Below are positions 26,300-34,508 of a stretch of DNA of 42,963 nt, piece by piece. Position 1 is the first letter of the stretch. The number at the start of each line of letters is the position of its first letter. The DNA lies in NCBI GenBank assembly GCA_003210025.1, contig QCNW01000009.1, positions 1-42,963 of the forward strand, in the 5' to 3' direction. The translations under genes and the position numbers were made by a program. The notes beneath the pieces were generated by a model. It saw nothing but the letters and a program-made list of their open reading frames with translations, did no database searches and was not told the origin of the DNA. The DNA comes from Pelagibacteraceae bacterium AG-426-M19 (GTDB taxonomy: Bacteria; Pseudomonadota; Alphaproteobacteria; Pelagibacterales; Pelagibacteraceae).

Positions 26300-28873
26300 T
26301 TAAGCAACCATACTCTCTGCTTTTTGAAGATCTACAGCAACTAGTTGGCTAATTCCTTTTTCTGGCATTGTTACGCCGTATAGTCTGTCCATTTTAGACA
26401 TGGTTAGAGCGTGGTGAGTTACAATAATAAATCTTGTAGATGTAATTTTAGTTAGTTCCGTCAAAAGATTGCAAAATCTTGTTACATTCGCATCATCTAG
26501 AGGTGCGTCTACTTCATCGAGAACACATATTGGAGCTGGATTAGTAAGAAACACTGCAAAGATTAAAGATAAAGCAGTCAGGGCTTGTTCACCTCCAGAT
26601 AATAAAGTTATTGATTGCAATCTTTTTCCTGGTGGACTTACCAACATTTCTAATCCTGCATCTAAAGGATCATCAGAGTCTACTAGCTCTAGTTTTGCAC
26701 TACCTCCATTAAATAGTTTGGTATAAACTTCATTGAACTTTCTATTCACTTTTTCAAAAGCATCTAGAAGTCTTTCCCTACCTTTCTGATTGAGTTCAGT
26801 AATACTTTCTTTTAACTTTATAATTGCAGTAACTAAATCTTGTCTATCTTTTTCCATTTTCTTAATTTCATCTTCATATTTTGAAGTCTCCTCATCTGCT
26901 CTTAAGTTAACCGAGCCTAATTTTTCTCTTTCCCTTTTTCTTTCATCAAGCAATTCCTCTTGTGTTACTGTATCTGGATATTCAGATACATCTTTTAAGT
27001 TTGAAAAATTCAGTATCTCTTCTTCTTTTAAATTAAGTTCTGTTGATACTCTTTCTAGCAAATCATTTCTTCTTTTATTCAAACCATCGATTGTTGCTCC
27101 AGAGCTTGCTTTTCGCTCTCTTATTTCAATAGACTCTTCTTTTGTTGTATTTAGATTACTTCTTAATTCGTTAATCTCTTTATCTAGCTCATCTATTAAT
27201 ATTTCATTATCACTTTTTTCTTTTTCAGAAATTCTTAAACTTTCTGATATTTGTCCTTTTCTTTCAGCTTGTGTTTGAGGTTGTTTTTCAAGGCTATCTA
27301 ATTTTTTTTGTTGAGTATCTTTTCTACTATTTAATTCATTAATCATTTTTTCAGAATTTACCAATAAGTTTTTCCAACTTTCTATTTCTTGATCAATGAT
27401 TTTAATTCTTTCACTTCTCTTGATTGATTCTTTTTTAATATTTTGATTTGTACTAAATGCTTCAGCGTATTCTTCTTGTAGACTTTTGATTTCTTCATTT
27501 TTTTTAGTTACTGTAATCGCTAAATCGTTGTCATGCATTTCATTAATTTTCATTTTTAAAAATGAAAGATTTATTTTGCATTCATCTATTAAATTAGTTG
27601 CACCATTGATATTGTTCTCTGAGAGCATTTCTTTTGCTTTATCTAACTGCTCACTTGCTAAATCAATAGTTTCTGAGTTCTTTTTTAGAGTATCAAGGTT
27701 TAGATTTTCTAGTATTCTCTCTAATTTATCTTGCTCATCTTTTAATTTTCCTTTTGCATTTACAAGATCTAAACCTGACAATTTTTCAGTTTCATAATAT
27801 TTTGAGTCAACTGTAATTAAATTTTCTTTTTCTTCTCTTAGTCTTTTTTCATTAGAGTTTGCATCAATGATTATGCTCTTTTCTCTTACAATATCCTCAT
27901 CTATTACACTTAAAGCCTTTCTAATTGATTTTATTTCATCATTAACCCTGTCTTTTTCTTCATCTAAACTCTTTAACTCTAAATTTAATCTTTGTATTTT
28001 TGACAAGTTTTCTTGATTTTTTTCTCTTATAGGATTTACATTCTTATTCTTTTCAATAATCTTCATGCTTAAATCTTCTAATTTATCATTGAAGGACTTA
28101 ACTTGATCATCAGCCTCATTGTTGATCTCATTCTCTACTCTAATTTCATTATCAATTTCTAAAAGACGTAAATAATATAAACCTGCCTCAACTTTTTTTA
28201 TTTCTTCAGAAATAGATTTGTATTTTGCAGCTTCTTCAGCTTGCTTTTGCAAATTTGCTAATTGTCTTTCCTGTTGTCTTCTTAATTCATCTGCCCTTTT
28301 TAAATTATTTTCAGCCGCGCCCAATCTTAATTCTGCTTCGTGTCGTCTAACATGTAAACCTGCTATACCAGCTGCTTCTTCTAAGATAGCTCTTCGATCA
28401 GAAGGTTTTGCCGTGACCAATGCTCCAATTCTACCTTGACTAATAATCGAAGGTGAATGAGCACCTGTTGACAAATCTGCAAAAAACATCTGAGCATCTT
28501 TAGCTCTAACTTCTTTACCATTTATATAAAATTTTGACCCCTTATCTTTTTCTATTTTTCTTCTTATTTCAATTTCATCTAGCTCATTATATTGTAGAGG
28601 ACCATCTTTATTGTCATTTGACAAGCTTACTAAAACTTCTGCAATATTTTTTGATGGTTTGTTTGAAGTTCCAGAAAATATAACATCTTCCATTCCTGAA
28701 CCTCTCATACTTTTTGCTGATGTCTCACCCATACACCATCGCAAAGACTCCACTATATTTGATTTACCACAACCATTTGGACCAACTATCCCAGTCAAAC
28801 CTTCTTCAATCAGGAAATTTGTTTTTTCAGCAAAGGACTTAAATCCATTTAGTTGGATTTTTTTAAATTCCAT
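26300..28873 (-). CDS. smc: Chromosome segregation ATPase SMC, short form lacking an evident hinge
   Basis: ABC-type ATPase of bacterial condensin. N-terminal head: KIQLNGFKSFAEKT and Walker A GPNGCGKSN (about 29-37), then the SMC-type SPSIISQGRIGALV. C-terminal head: TLLSGGEQALTALSLIFA signature and Walker B PICVLDEVDAPLDD. The 857 residues between and including the heads compare with about 1150 in other alphaproteobacteria. The middle (about 170-690) reads as charged coiled coil throughout; I cannot find the roughly 170-residue hinge with its glycine-rich dimer motifs. The frame is uninterrupted and both heads are complete, so this is not decay. Partners ScpA/ScpB are not in the window. Upstream neighbours are dciA and dsbA. 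Confidence 0.93.
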   Translation of the reverse strand: MEFKKIQLNGFKSFAEKTNFLIEEGLTGIVGPNGCGKSNIVESLRWCMGETSAKSMRGSGMEDVIFSGTSNKPSKNIAEVLVSLSNDNKDGPLQYNELDEIEIRRKIEKDKGSKFYINGKEVRAKDAQMFFADLSTGAHSPSIISQGRIGALVTAKPSDRRAILEEAAGIAGLHVRRHEAELRLGAAENNLKRADELRRQQERQLANLQKQAEEAAKYKSISEEIKKVEAGLYYLRLLEIDNEIRVENEINNEADDQVKSFNDKLEDLSMKIIEKNKNVNPIREKNQENLSKIQRLNLELKSLDEEKDRVNDEIKSIRKALSVIDEDIVREKSIIIDANSNEKRLREEKENLITVDSKYYETEKLSGLDLVNAKGKLKDEQDKLERILENLNLDTLKKNSETIDLASEQLDKAKEMLSENNINGATNLIDECKINLSFLKMKINEMHDNDLAITVTKKNEEIKSLQEEYAEAFSTNQNIKKESIKRSERIKIIDQEIESWKNLLVNSEKMINELNSRKDTQQKKLDSLEKQPQTQAERKGQISESLRISEKEKSDNEILIDELDKEINELRSNLNTTKEESIEIRERKASSGATIDGLNKRRNDLLERVSTELNLKEEEILNFSNLKDVSEYPDTVTQEELLDERKREREKLGSVNLRADEETSKYEDEIKKMEKDRQDLVTAIIKLKESITELNQKGRERLLDAFEKVNRKFNEVYTKLFNGGSAKLELVDSDDPLDAGLEMLVSPPGKRLQSITLLSGGEQALTALSLIFAVFLTNPAPICVLDEVDAPLDDANVTRFCNLLTELTKITSTRFIIVTHHALTMSKMDRLYGVTMPEKGISQLVAVDLQKAESMVA

Positions 28874-28881
28874 TCACTGAC

Positions 28882-29457
28882 TTATATCAGTTTTTCTATG
28901 TATTTTTTTAATTTTTTGTAGTTTGAGTGATTTTCAAACTTTTTTCCGTTAATTATGACTGTAGGAGTAGCATTCACTTTGTACTTTTTAACACCTTCGA
29001 TTCGGTCTTCTAAAATATGATCCTCTATTTTTTTATCCGCTAAGCACTTATCAAAATCAAGATTATATTCAGTATTATCAATAAATTTTTTCATTGCTTG
29101 ATTTGCTTCTAATTCATTTTTTCCCTTAATCCACTTATCTTGATTTAAGTAAAGGTGATGCAAAATTTCATGCTCACCATCATTTCTACAATGCGCTAAT
29201 TTAGTTGCATTAAATGCAATGATATCTAATGGAAAGCTTTTAAATTCTATTGAGATCAATCCTTTATCAATAAAATCTTCTTTTAGTTTAGGATAAATAT
29301 TTTTATGAAAATTTGCACAAAAGCTGCAAGTTAAAGATTCAAAAACCATTAACTTAACTTTTGAGTCCGCATTCCCTACTAAAATTGGTTTAACTTCAGA
29401 ATTAGCATTATTGAAATTAAAAAAGATTAAAATTGATACAAGTATTATTTTTTTCAT
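28882..29457 (-). CDS. DsbA-family periplasmic thiol-disulfide oxidoreductase
   Basis: A 191-residue thioredoxin-fold protein with a signal peptide (1-20, ending NNANS). The active site is C44-S-F-C47 in SLTCSFCANFHKN, and the cis-proline loop is NATPTVIING near residue 168. A helical insertion between the two halves fits the DsbA/Thioredoxin_4 group. It would oxidise or shuffle periplasmic disulfides, for example during maturation of exported c-type cytochromes and CuA proteins encoded here (inference). It overlaps dciA by 4 bp (ATGA). The dciA-dsbA-smc order is usual in alphaproteobacteria. Confidence 0.9.
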   Translation of the reverse strand: MKKIILVSILIFFNFNNANSEVKPILVGNADSKVKLMVFESLTCSFCANFHKNIYPKLKEDFIDKGLISIEFKSFPLDIIAFNATKLAHCRNDGEHEILHHLYLNQDKWIKGKNELEANQAMKKFIDNTEYNLDFDKCLADKKIEDHILEDRIEGVKKYKVNATPTVIINGKKFENHSNYKKLKKYIEKLI

Positions 29458-29936
29458 TTTATCTTAAAGTGCTTACTAAGTTCTAAAAGTGAATTTTTTA
29501 TTTTGTCATTTTTAATATTATTTATGCTCTTTATATGTTTATTTTTTGTCGCATTAATAGCGGTATTTTTATAGCTTTCTTCAATTTTTCCATCAAATGT
29601 ATTCAATTTAATGTCATCTAAAACATGATAGCCAAAAAAAACATTAATTTTTTTTATTATTTCTTTTTTAGAATACTCAAGATCAACTTCATTTCCCCTC
29701 TTTACCAAAATATTTAAACGACTGCCCGACAACTTATTTGAACTTTTATATGACTTAGGAAAGCTTACTTTAAATAAATCTTTACCTACTAAATATTTCC
29801 AATTATCTAAAGTTTCATTATAAATTTTACCTTTTTTAATAATTATTCTTTTTGCTTCTGTGGGTAAAGTATCTTTAAAAGATCTTAAACCTTGAATGGA
29901 ATTATATCTCTGCTTAGTATTATATTTTTGACTCAT
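29454..29936 (-). CDS. dciA: DciA-like protein (DUF721), putative replicative helicase loader
   Basis: A 160-residue DUF721 protein. The N-terminal domain holds the family's pattern: TLDNWKYLVGKDLFKVSFPKS (about 43-63), then a beta strand RLNILVKRGNEVDLEYSKKEIIKKIN and FFGYHVLDDIKLN. Proteins of this family act as DnaB operators/loaders where DnaC is absent. The C-terminal third is Lys/Asn-rich and likely flexible. The start ATG at 29936 abuts the start ATG of divergent mutY at 29937, leaving no gap, so the promoter must lie inside mutY. It heads the dciA-dsbA-smc-atp run. Confidence 0.82.
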   Translation of the reverse strand: MSQKYNTKQRYNSIQGLRSFKDTLPTEAKRIIIKKGKIYNETLDNWKYLVGKDLFKVSFPKSYKSSNKLSGSRLNILVKRGNEVDLEYSKKEIIKKINVFFGYHVLDDIKLNTFDGKIEESYKNTAINATKNKHIKSINNIKNDKIKNSLLELSKHFKIK

Positions 29937-30929
29937 ATGAATAATAAAAACATATCAAATAAAATTCTACATTGGTACGATAATAATAAAAGAATTTTAC
30001 CTTGGAGAAAAAAAGGTTCTCAGAAGCAAAAAGAATATTTTACGTTTGTTAGTGAATTTATGTTGCAGCAAACTCAAGTAAAAACTGTTATTCCTTATTT
30101 TGAAAAATTTGTAAAACAAATTCCAACCTTTCAATCATTGGCAGATGTTGATGAAAAGATCTTAATGAAACATTGGGAAGGCCTTGGTTATTATTCAAGA
30201 GCAAGAAATCTAAAAAAAAGTGCAATTAAAATTCTTAAAGATTTCGACGGTAAGTTGCCAAAATCTTATGAAAAGTTGATACAATTACCAGGCGTTGGTG
30301 AATATACATCTAAAGCAATAATGTCTATAGCATTTAACATTAAAACTATCCCTTTAGATGGAAATGTAGAGAGAATTCTTAAAAGAACTTTACATTTAAA
30401 AAAGCAGATTGAAATATCTAAAGATTTTTTAAAAACAAAAATTAATTTTTTTGGACTATCCGATCGTGCTAGCGATTACTCTCAAGCAATTATGGAATTA
30501 GGTGCTTTAATTTGCAAACCAAAAAATCCAAGTTGTAAAGAATGTCCATTAAGTAAAAATTGTATATCTTTAAAAAAAAATGATTTTGAATTAACTAAAA
30601 TTAATAAAGAAATAAAAACTAAATATTTTGAAGCGACTATCTACAAAAAACAAAATAATTACTTATTGGTTAAAAATGATAAATTTAAATTTTTAAAAAA
30701 TATGCCAATTTTTCCTATGACTGAAGTTCGAGAAAGTAAGTATAATTATTCAAATAATAAAAAAATTAATATAAAATTATCCAATATGGAAATGAAAATT
30801 TTGTTAAATAACTCAAAAAGACCTCCAAAGATTAAAAATAAAATATTAATTAAAAAAGATAAATTAAGCTCAGAAATAATTCCATCATTTACTAAAAAAA
30901 TATTTTATACCATCTCAAAATCTGAATGA
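29937..30929 (+). CDS. mutY: Adenine DNA glycosylase MutY
   Basis: Removes adenine mispaired with 8-oxoguanine. From the ATG at 29937 (330 residues) the sequence opens with the MutY-type LPWRKKGS (21-28). Catalytic Glu40 lies in SEFMLQQTQVKTVIPYF, the helix-hairpin-helix is LPGVGEYTSKAI (117-128), and catalytic Asp141 is in PLDGNVERIL. The 4Fe-4S ligands are Cys193, Cys200, Cys203 and Cys209 (C-x6-C-x2-C-x5-C). The C-terminal NUDIX-like 8-oxoG-reading domain is present but poorly conserved and short. A TTG at 29892 would extend the protein but adds hydrophobic residues unlike the family. It overlaps the next gene by 4 bp (ATGA). Confidence 0.94.
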   Translation: MNNKNISNKILHWYDNNKRILPWRKKGSQKQKEYFTFVSEFMLQQTQVKTVIPYFEKFVKQIPTFQSLADVDEKILMKHWEGLGYYSRARNLKKSAIKILKDFDGKLPKSYEKLIQLPGVGEYTSKAIMSIAFNIKTIPLDGNVERILKRTLHLKKQIEISKDFLKTKINFFGLSDRASDYSQAIMELGALICKPKNPSCKECPLSKNCISLKKNDFELTKINKEIKTKYFEATIYKKQNNYLLVKNDKFKFLKNMPIFPMTEVRESKYNYSNNKKINIKLSNMEMKILLNNSKRPPKIKNKILIKKDKLSSEIIPSFTKKIFYTISKSE

Positions 30930-32050
30930 AAAAAGTTGCAATTGTTGGAGCTGGTATATCTGGTTTGTATCTCGCAAATGAATTAAACAAAAATACTGAA
31001 ATAGACTATAAAATATTTGAAAAAAAAGATCAGCTCAATTTAAATGAAGGTTATGGTATTCAACTTTCAGTTAATAGTATTAATTTGTTGAATAAAATTG
31101 GATTTAAAAATATTTCAGCATCAGATGTTTATTATCCAACAAAAGTTAATTTTTTCCAGGCTAATAATATTAAAAAGATTTGTGAAATTGATTTAAAGCA
31201 ATTCAATAATGTAAATGACCGTTACACAACACTTAAAAGATCAACATTAATAAAGTTTTTAATTGATAATATCCCTGAGGAAAAAATTCAATTTAAAGCC
31301 GATATTCAGGATATTGAATATAATGAAAAAATAAAGATTTCCTGGGATAATAATAACGAAAGTTTCGATTATATTGTAATTGCTGACGGTGTTTTTTCAA
31401 AATTAAAATCCCAAATATCTAATAATCATTTAAATCCAATTTTTAATGGCAACATTGCTTTAAGGGCGAATTTAAAACAACATGAAAAAGATAATATTTC
31501 TGTTTATATGGGGTCAAATTTTCACTATGTAACTTATCCTGTAAATCAAAAACTTGAATATAATTTCGTTGCTATAATCAAAAAGAAACTAACTACTAAA
31601 GAAATTGAAGATAAAAATATTCTTAATTCAGAAACATTTATAAAATCTTTAAAAGACTTTATTTCAAAAAATTCTATTATAAATTTGGAAAGTTTAGCAA
31701 ATATAAAGTGTTTTCCTGTATTTGTGAGCACTGAATTACCCACACTAAAATATCAAAATACTTATTTGAGTGGAGATGCTTTATTTGCTTTTCCACCTTC
31801 TTTTGCACAAGGTGCTTCTCAAAGCATTGAAACAGCAAATGGTATTTTACAAAATATTACAAGTTCAAATAGTATTTATAAAGATAAAGTTAGTAAAATA
31901 TTACTAGTAAATAAAAGATCAAAATTAAACCATTTTGCCTTCCATTTAACTAATCCAATAATAATATTAATTAGAAATATTGTTTTGAAATTTTTATCAA
32001 AAAATAAAAAATTTCTAGAGAGTTATCTTGGAAAAATTTATAGAAATTAA
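30926..32050 (+). CDS. FAD-dependent aromatic-ring monooxygenase-like protein
   Basis: A 374-residue flavoprotein of the p-hydroxybenzoate hydroxylase fold. VAIVGAGISGLYLANEL (4-20) binds ADP, and EGYGIQLSVNSINLLNKIG is the conserved segment after it. The flavin motif is LSGDALFAFPPSFAQGASQSIE (near 280-301), with the G-D and the small-residue run of this fold. Candidates are ubiquinone ring hydroxylase (UbiH/UbiL-like) or salicylate/3-hydroxybenzoate-type hydroxylase; the G-D-A-x-F-A-F-P-P-S form fits the latter group better. Substrate is open. It overlaps mutY by 4 bp and shares its TTAA stop bases with convergent ccrM. Confidence 0.8.
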   Translation: MKKVAIVGAGISGLYLANELNKNTEIDYKIFEKKDQLNLNEGYGIQLSVNSINLLNKIGFKNISASDVYYPTKVNFFQANNIKKICEIDLKQFNNVNDRYTTLKRSTLIKFLIDNIPEEKIQFKADIQDIEYNEKIKISWDNNNESFDYIVIADGVFSKLKSQISNNHLNPIFNGNIALRANLKQHEKDNISVYMGSNFHYVTYPVNQKLEYNFVAIIKKKLTTKEIEDKNILNSETFIKSLKDFISKNSIINLESLANIKCFPVFVSTELPTLKYQNTYLSGDALFAFPPSFAQGASQSIETANGILQNITSSNSIYKDKVSKILLVNKRSKLNHFAFHLTNPIIILIRNIVLKFLSKNKKFLESYLGKIYRN

Positions 32051-33120
32051 GTAGTTGGCCTTAGTCTTTGCCTTAAATCATCAATTGGTTTGAGTGAATT
32101 ACCTGATTTATAATACCAAAAAGTCCAACCGTTACAGCTCTCAGCACCTAATATTTGTGCAGCAACTTTATGAATTGATCCTTCTGATTTCCGATATTTT
32201 ATACTACCATCAATCATAATTTTCGCATTGATTTGTTTTTTTTGATCAAAAATTTCAGTACCAGGTTTAATAATTCCTAATTCAACCAAAGATCCAAATG
32301 GCACTCTTGGTTTGGATCTATTATTTTTTATAGTATCTAAATATTCATCTTCTATAATTTTTGTATTTTTAATTCTTTTACTTGCAGCTTCAAAATAGTT
32401 TTTTTCTTTTTCTACCCCAAAATAGTTTCTACCTAACTTTTTTGAAACTACAGCAGTTGTTCCCGTACCAAGAAACGGGTCCAATATTAAATCATCTTTA
32501 TTCGAGGATGCTAATATAATTCTGTGCAATAAAGACTCTGGCTTTTGCGTTGAGTGAACTTTATTACCATTATTTTTAAGTCTTTCTTTTCCATTACATA
32601 TAGGTAAATTCCATGTAGATCTCATCTGTAGATCATCGTTTAAACATTTAAGTGATTGATAATTAAAAGTATATTTTGAGCCTTCACTTTTTGAAGCCCA
32701 TATAAGTGTTTCGTGTGCATTCGTAAAACGTGTTCCTCTAAAATTTGGCATAGGGTTATTTTTATTCCAAATCACATCATTTAGTATCCAAAAACCTAAA
32801 TCTTGCATTTTTGAACCAAGTCTAAAAATATTATGATAACTTCCTATGACCCATATAGATCCATTTTTTTTTAAAATTCTTTTACATTCTTGAAGCCATT
32901 GAACTGAAAACTCATCATAACTTTTAAAACTATCAAATTTATCCCACGCATCGTCTACAGCATCGACTTTGGATCTATCAGGTCGACTTAATTCCTTTTT
33001 TAGCTGAAGGTTGTAAGGTGGATCTGCAAATATAAGATCAAAACTTTCAGTCGGAATTTTTTTTAATTCCTTAATACTATCTCCGTTAACAATTTTATTT
33101 TTTATGTCTGAAATAATCAT
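32047..33120 (-). CDS. ccrM: Cell-cycle DNA adenine methyltransferase CcrM (GANTC)
   Basis: Solitary N6-adenine methyltransferase that methylates GANTC in alphaproteobacteria. From the ATG at 33120 (357 residues, the usual length) the motif IV is DPPY (33-36) in DLIFADPPYNLQL, and VDAVDDAWDKFDSF, IWVIGSYHNIFRLG and MPNFRGTRFTNAHETLIWAS are CcrM-specific. DPFLGTGTTAV is the SAM-binding motif I in this circular permutation. The C-terminal GWTFWYYKSGNSLKPIDDLR is the domain needed for DNA recognition in CcrM. A TTG 42 nt upstream could extend the frame but falls inside the promoter. No restriction enzyme gene is nearby, as expected for an epigenetic regulator. Confidence 0.95.
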   Translation of the reverse strand: MIISDIKNKIVNGDSIKELKKIPTESFDLIFADPPYNLQLKKELSRPDRSKVDAVDDAWDKFDSFKSYDEFSVQWLQECKRILKKNGSIWVIGSYHNIFRLGSKMQDLGFWILNDVIWNKNNPMPNFRGTRFTNAHETLIWASKSEGSKYTFNYQSLKCLNDDLQMRSTWNLPICNGKERLKNNGNKVHSTQKPESLLHRIILASSNKDDLILDPFLGTGTTAVVSKKLGRNYFGVEKEKNYFEAASKRIKNTKIIEDEYLDTIKNNRSKPRVPFGSLVELGIIKPGTEIFDQKKQINAKIMIDGSIKYRKSEGSIHKVAAQILGAESCNGWTFWYYKSGNSLKPIDDLRQRLRPTT

Positions 33121-33133
33121 TTTATATTTTTGA

Positions 33134-33162
33134 ATTAGACTCCAGTCAGGAGTCCACGTCAA
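33134..33162 (-). promoter_or_regulatory. Candidate ccrM promoter with paired GANTC sites in an inverted repeat
   Basis: Reading the minus strand, TTGACG (33162-33157) and TCTAAT (33139-33134) are 17 nt apart. The spacer and -10 edge hold a perfect inverted repeat, GACTCC-TGACT-GGAGTC (33154-33138), whose arms each contain a GANTC site (33150-33154 and 33138-33142); the second overlaps the first two bases of the -10. Expected transcription start is about 6 nt before the ATG at 33120. The hairpin is not followed by a T-run, so it is not a terminator for rnhB. Confidence 0.6.
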
Positions 33163-33198
33163 CCTGTGATTGAATTTATTGATTGATAATTGTTATGA

Positions 33199-33774
33199 TT
33201 ATTTTTTAAGACTCAATATCTTGTGTATTGGTTGGAAGGTTTTTCTATGAAATCTAGTCACTCCGAATTTTTTAATAGCTTTAATATGATCCTTTGTTCC
33301 ATAACCTGCATTATTATCCCAGCCGTATTTTTTAAAAGAAAAAGACATCTTTTTCATTAGCTTATCTCTTTCAACTTTAGCAATAATAGATGCGGCTGAA
33401 ATTTCAGCAATTTTTTCATCACCTTTTACAATAGTTTTAATCACATAATTTTTTAAGTCTGGTGGTTTATTGCCATCTATTAAAACTTTTTTAGGTTTCA
33501 ATTTAAGTTTCTTAATTGCTCTTTTCATTGAAAGTAGGCTAGCATTTAAAATATTAATTTTTTCAATTTCCTTTATTGATGCAGTTCCCAACGCCCAAAC
33601 TGAATTTTTTTTTATATATTTAGCTAAAGTTTCCCTCTGAATTTTGTTAAGTTTTTTTGAATCTTTAAGAATTTTTCTGTTAATTTCTTTATTTAATATA
33701 ACAGCCGCTGCATAAACTGGTCCTACAAGGCTTCCTCTTCCAACTTCATCAACCCCAGCAGTAATTTCTCTCAT
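33199..33774 (-). CDS. rnhB: Ribonuclease HII
   Basis: Removes single ribonucleotides misincorporated in DNA. At 191 residues the catalytic residues are Asp9-Glu10 in GVDEVGRGSLVGPVYAAAV, Asp in VLIDGNKPP (near 99) and Asp in KVERDKLM (near 134), with the G-R-G motif that recognises the 2'-OH. The C-terminus WDNNAGYGTKDHIKAIKKFG is typical. It lies 78 nt upstream of ccrM on the same strand and 19 nt after the uracil-DNA glycosylase gene, forming a small DNA-maintenance group with them. Confidence 0.96.
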   Translation of the reverse strand: MREITAGVDEVGRGSLVGPVYAAAVILNKEINRKILKDSKKLNKIQRETLAKYIKKNSVWALGTASIKEIEKINILNASLLSMKRAIKKLKLKPKKVLIDGNKPPDLKNYVIKTIVKGDEKIAEISAASIIAKVERDKLMKKMSFSFKKYGWDNNAGYGTKDHIKAIKKFGVTRFHRKTFQPIHKILSLKK

Positions 33775-33793
33775 ATAAAATATTATTAAAAAT

Positions 33794-34498
33794 TTAAATA
33801 TCTAAACCAGTTTCATCTATTTTTTTTCTAATTTCTTTAAGGTCGACCCAAGAATATTTTTTTTGTTCTGCTTGTCTTAGCAGATATGCTGGGTGAAAAG
33901 TTATCATTGTTAAATATGTTTTATTATTAATTATTACTTCCTTCCATTTTCCTCTTTCTTTAGAAATTTTAATTTTATTCCCAAAGAGCGCTTCCATTGC
34001 TGTGCTTCCCATTAAAATAAGTATTTCTGGATTTATAATCGAAATATGTTTTCTTAAATATTCAGAGTATCTATTTATTTCTGATATCTCAGGCTTTCGG
34101 TTATTTGGAGGCCTATAATTTACAACATTAGTAATATAAACGTTAGTTCTATCTAAATTAATAGCTTTTAACATTTTATTTAAAAGCATTCCTGCATCAC
34201 CAACAAAAGGTTTTCCTAATTCATCTTCTTTTTGTCCAGGTCCTTCACCTACAATCATTATTTTTGAAGATGAATTTCCGTCACTGAAAACAAGATTTTT
34301 TGCACTATTTTTTAGTTCACAATCTTCAATCTTTTCTATTTCAACTCTAAGTTTTGCTAATTCCTCAGATTTTTCCTCATTAGAAGTATTATTTTTAAAT
34401 CTATTTATTGGCTCATTACTAAATTCATATTCAATACCTAGCTCGTTTAATAAATCATTATCAAATATGTCATTTTGATTTTTTTCATTTAAAGTCAT
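33794..34498 (-). CDS. Uracil-DNA glycosylase, family 4-like, lacking Fe-S cysteines
   Basis: A 234-residue glycosylase of the UDG superfamily. Motif A is GEGPGQKEDELGKPFVG (84-100), followed by NVYITNVVNYRPPNNRKP (119-136), ILMGSTAMEALFG and motif B FHPAYLLR (201-208), which together match family 4 (UdgA/SPO1 polymerase-related). Only one cysteine (Cys60 in CELKNSAKNLVFSDGN) is present in the whole protein, whereas family 4 enzymes bind a 4Fe-4S cluster through four. The positions that normally carry later cysteines read INRYSEYLRKH. A variable acidic N-terminus (1-50) precedes the domain. It diverges from the TPR gene across 10 nt. Confidence 0.88.
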   Translation of the reverse strand: MTLNEKNQNDIFDNDLLNELGIEYEFSNEPINRFKNNTSNEEKSEELAKLRVEIEKIEDCELKNSAKNLVFSDGNSSSKIMIVGEGPGQKEDELGKPFVGDAGMLLNKMLKAINLDRTNVYITNVVNYRPPNNRKPEISEINRYSEYLRKHISIINPEILILMGSTAMEALFGNKIKISKERGKWKEVIINNKTYLTMITFHPAYLLRQAEQKKYSWVDLKEIRKKIDETGLDI

Positions 34499-34508
34499 AA
34501 AGTAAAAA

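Noticed and set aside
26790..27278. Long open frames on the plus strand inside smc (also 27486-27797 and 28611-28880)
   Set aside because: They mirror the coiled-coil codons of smc, are Ser/Phe-rich without recognisable domains, and the minus-strand frame is clearly the real gene.
29892..29936. TTG start extending mutY by 15 residues
   Set aside because: The added hydrophobic residues are unlike MutY N-termini and lie over dciA codons; the ATG at 29937 fits the family.
33138..33154. Inverted repeat as an rnhB terminator
   Set aside because: The 6-bp stem is not followed by a T-run on the minus strand, and the placement in a promoter spacer fits better.
33121..33162. TTG start extending CcrM by 14 residues
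   Set aside because: The codons coincide with the candidate promoter and GANTC repeat, and CcrM length from 33120 is already normal.
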